Part shown: positions 5,555-6,294 of the stretch, piece after piece
Position numbering within the stretch: position 1 is the first letter of the stretch
Layout of the letters: each line of letters begins with the position of its first letter
NCBI GenBank assembly: GCA_021163625.1
Contig: JAGGTS010000041.1
Coordinates: forward strand, 1 to 6,294
Origin: a bacterium
Lineage (GTDB): Bacteria; Patescibacteriota; Minisyncoccia; Minisyncoccales; CG1-02-41-26
DNA: 6,294 bases
Reading direction: 5' to 3'
Notes under the pieces: generated by a model
Database searches by the model: none
What the model was told of the DNA's origin: nothing
The model's input: the letters and a program-made list of their open reading frames with translations, nothing else
Program-made: the position numbers and the translations under genes

Positions 5555-6062
5555 ATTACTACTTCTCTTGACCTTGACAGCAGTAAAAAATGGCATTTCT
5601 TTAGACATTGGCTTCACAAAAGACAATCTATTCTAGCCTCTGATAGACCGATTTAGATACTTTTAAGAGTTTAGTTGAAAACACCCGACCAGATTACTCT
5701 CCTTAAAAATCAACTAGCCAAAATCGAGCGCCACATAATTTCGGTTAATGATTTAGTGAGCCGACCTTAAACGTCCAGAGTTCCCTGTGGCTAATTTGAC
5801 AGAAAGAATTTATTTCATTTTGGACAATGAACCCTTTTACGTCTTCCCAGAACGGTACTAATGGAAGAACGACAAAAAACATGTAAGTTTTTCAAATTGC
5901 CGCCTATGATTTGGAAAACCCCTTTTTTATTTATTATTATATTCACATATAAGGGAAAATCGTTGTGGTTGATCAATCCGAAATTAACCTTCTGTATTAT
6001 TTGTTAGAAAAAGAAGACTAAGAAAAGACTGAACAGAAAGAAAAATGTATTAAAGAAAGCGC

Positions 6063-6091
6063 CCTGACTATATAATGCTTTCAGGTTTTTT
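6063..6091 (+). terminator. Weak terminator-like hairpin with T6
   Basis: CCTGA (6063-6067) pairs with TCAGG (6081-6085), followed by six T (6086-6091). A competing 6-bp pairing, GAAAGC (6055-6060) with GCTTTC (6077-6082), overlaps the 3' arm, so two exclusive folds are possible, as in an attenuator. The short stem and 13-nt loop make this doubtful. Confidence 0.25.
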
Positions 6092-6138
6092 GAGGAGCAA
6101 AAATTTTCCAGAAAAATTGTTAGGAAAGATCAGTAGAG

Positions 6139-6174
6139 CCAGCTCGCTGGAAATGGCAAGGCCAATCTTTTTTT
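6139..6174 (+). terminator. Terminator-like double hairpin with T7
   Basis: CCAG-CTCG-CTGG (6139-6150) is followed by TGGC-AAG-GCCA (6154-6164), then ATC and seven T (6168-6174). The structure suits termination of a plus-strand transcript coming from the gene-free stretch to its left, but no such transcript is established. It could also lie by chance in the 3' flank of the minus-strand gene ending at 6209. Confidence 0.35.
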
Positions 6175-6208
6175 AGCTTAACGGCACTATTGCTTTCTGC
6201 AAGCATAT

Positions 6209-6294
6209 TCACTTTTGAGCTAATATTAATTGATTCTGACCGCTATATACCAACTTGCTTTTAATTATTTTTAAAAAGCCTGCCTGTTTAAGCA
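6209..6294 (-). CDS. C-terminal end of a gene entering from the right, methyltransferase-like tail
   Basis: From the right edge a minus-strand frame is open for 28 codons (from 6292) to a TGA at 6209-6211. The peptide begins LKQAGFLKIIKSKLVY and ends with a hydrophobic strand plus LILAQK. An amphipathic helix ending in AGF, then strands and a terminal 'A.K', is the common ending of class I SAM methyltransferases; the operon methyltransferase ends similarly (SVGF then YIKAKKL). With so few residues this is suggestive only. The stop lies more than 650 nt upstream of the operon promoter, so it is probably a separate transcription unit on the same strand. Confidence 0.45.
   Translation of the reverse strand, partial: LKQAGFLKIIKSKLVYSGQNQLILAQK

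Larger units (their letters stand above)
5555..6208. other. Intergenic region of about 650 nt without a supported gene
   Basis: I find no supported gene. Plus-strand open stretches are short (23-48 codons), change frame often and lack Shine-Dalgarno sites. The longest with an ATG (5861-6007) encodes 48 residues with a hydrophobic centre, but nothing supports its translation. A TTGACA on the plus strand (5574-5579) faces away from the operon promoter but has no good -10. A hairpin of about 8 pairs with one bulge (5840-5847 with 5863-5871) and two plus-strand hairpin/T-run structures further right hint at transcription of this strand. I could not match tmRNA, RNase P RNA, SRP RNA or a tRNA. It could be a long regulatory gap, a decayed gene or an unrecognised RNA. 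Confidence 0.4.

Noticed and set aside
5669..5858. Plus-strand peptides around 5669-5760 and 5769-5858 read as one frameshifted pseudogene
   Set aside because: Each open stretch is only about 30 codons and no family is recognisable, so chance explains them well.
5965..5982. T-arm-like GGTTGATCAATCC suggesting a tRNA
   Set aside because: It is a TTGATCAA palindrome without a GTTC-type T loop, acceptor or anticodon arms around it.
5861..6007. Small 48-residue plus-strand frame with a hydrophobic centre
   Set aside because: No Shine-Dalgarno, no good promoter, no recognisable motif; this length is expected by chance in AT-rich DNA.
6120..6140. AGGAAAGATC resembling the RNase P RNA AGGAAAGTCC core
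   Set aside because: The rest of the conserved core and the matching 3' P4 segment are absent.
1..6294. CRISPR array, insertion sequence or attachment site
   Set aside because: No spaced direct repeats, transposase, integrase or flanking duplications were found on reading.

Overview
The window is AT-rich (roughly one third G+C by eye), densely coding in its middle and gene-poor at both ends. It uses ordinary bacterial signals: sigma-70-type promoters with extended -10 elements, a rho-independent terminator and one perfect Shine-Dalgarno. Low G+C, small lysine-rich proteins, an archaeal-style small kinase and packed genes without good Shine-Dalgarno sites suggest a small-genome bacterium, possibly a Patescibacteria/CPR member. 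That assignment is an inference; no marker gene here settles it. UGA reads as a normal stop.

Layout. Positions 1-334 hold no intact gene, only two short minus-strand open stretches that would join if one base were added in an A8 tract. From 335 a strong plus-strand promoter leads through a leader with three inverted repeats and a perfect Shine-Dalgarno to a GreA/GreB-like transcription factor gene (437-889). Its terminator (893-921) lies inside the 3' end of the convergent HD gene. From 5554 down to 863 a six-gene minus-strand operon runs from a near-consensus promoter (5527-5554). In transcription order it encodes an AdkA-like P-loop kinase, a cytidine-deaminase-family enzyme, a 457-residue protein of unknown function, a class I SAM methyltransferase, a CYTH-domain protein and an HD-domain phosphohydrolase. 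Gaps are 2-21 nt, and the last two genes overlap by 20 nt. Positions 5555-6208 are non-coding as far as I can tell. At 6209-6294 the 3' end of another minus-strand gene enters the window; its tail resembles that of a methyltransferase.

Working together. Four operon products belong to superfamilies that act on nucleotides, nucleosides or phosphate esters (kinase, deaminase, CYTH, HD). The fifth is a methyltransferase and the sixth is unrecognised, with a faint resemblance at its N-terminus to ADP-ribosyltransferase-type folds. The simplest reading is a nucleotide or nucleoside salvage or modification cassette. A role in making a modified nucleoside, or in nucleotide-based defence, is possible but unproven. 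The Gre-like gene is transcribed separately and meets the operon tail to tail.
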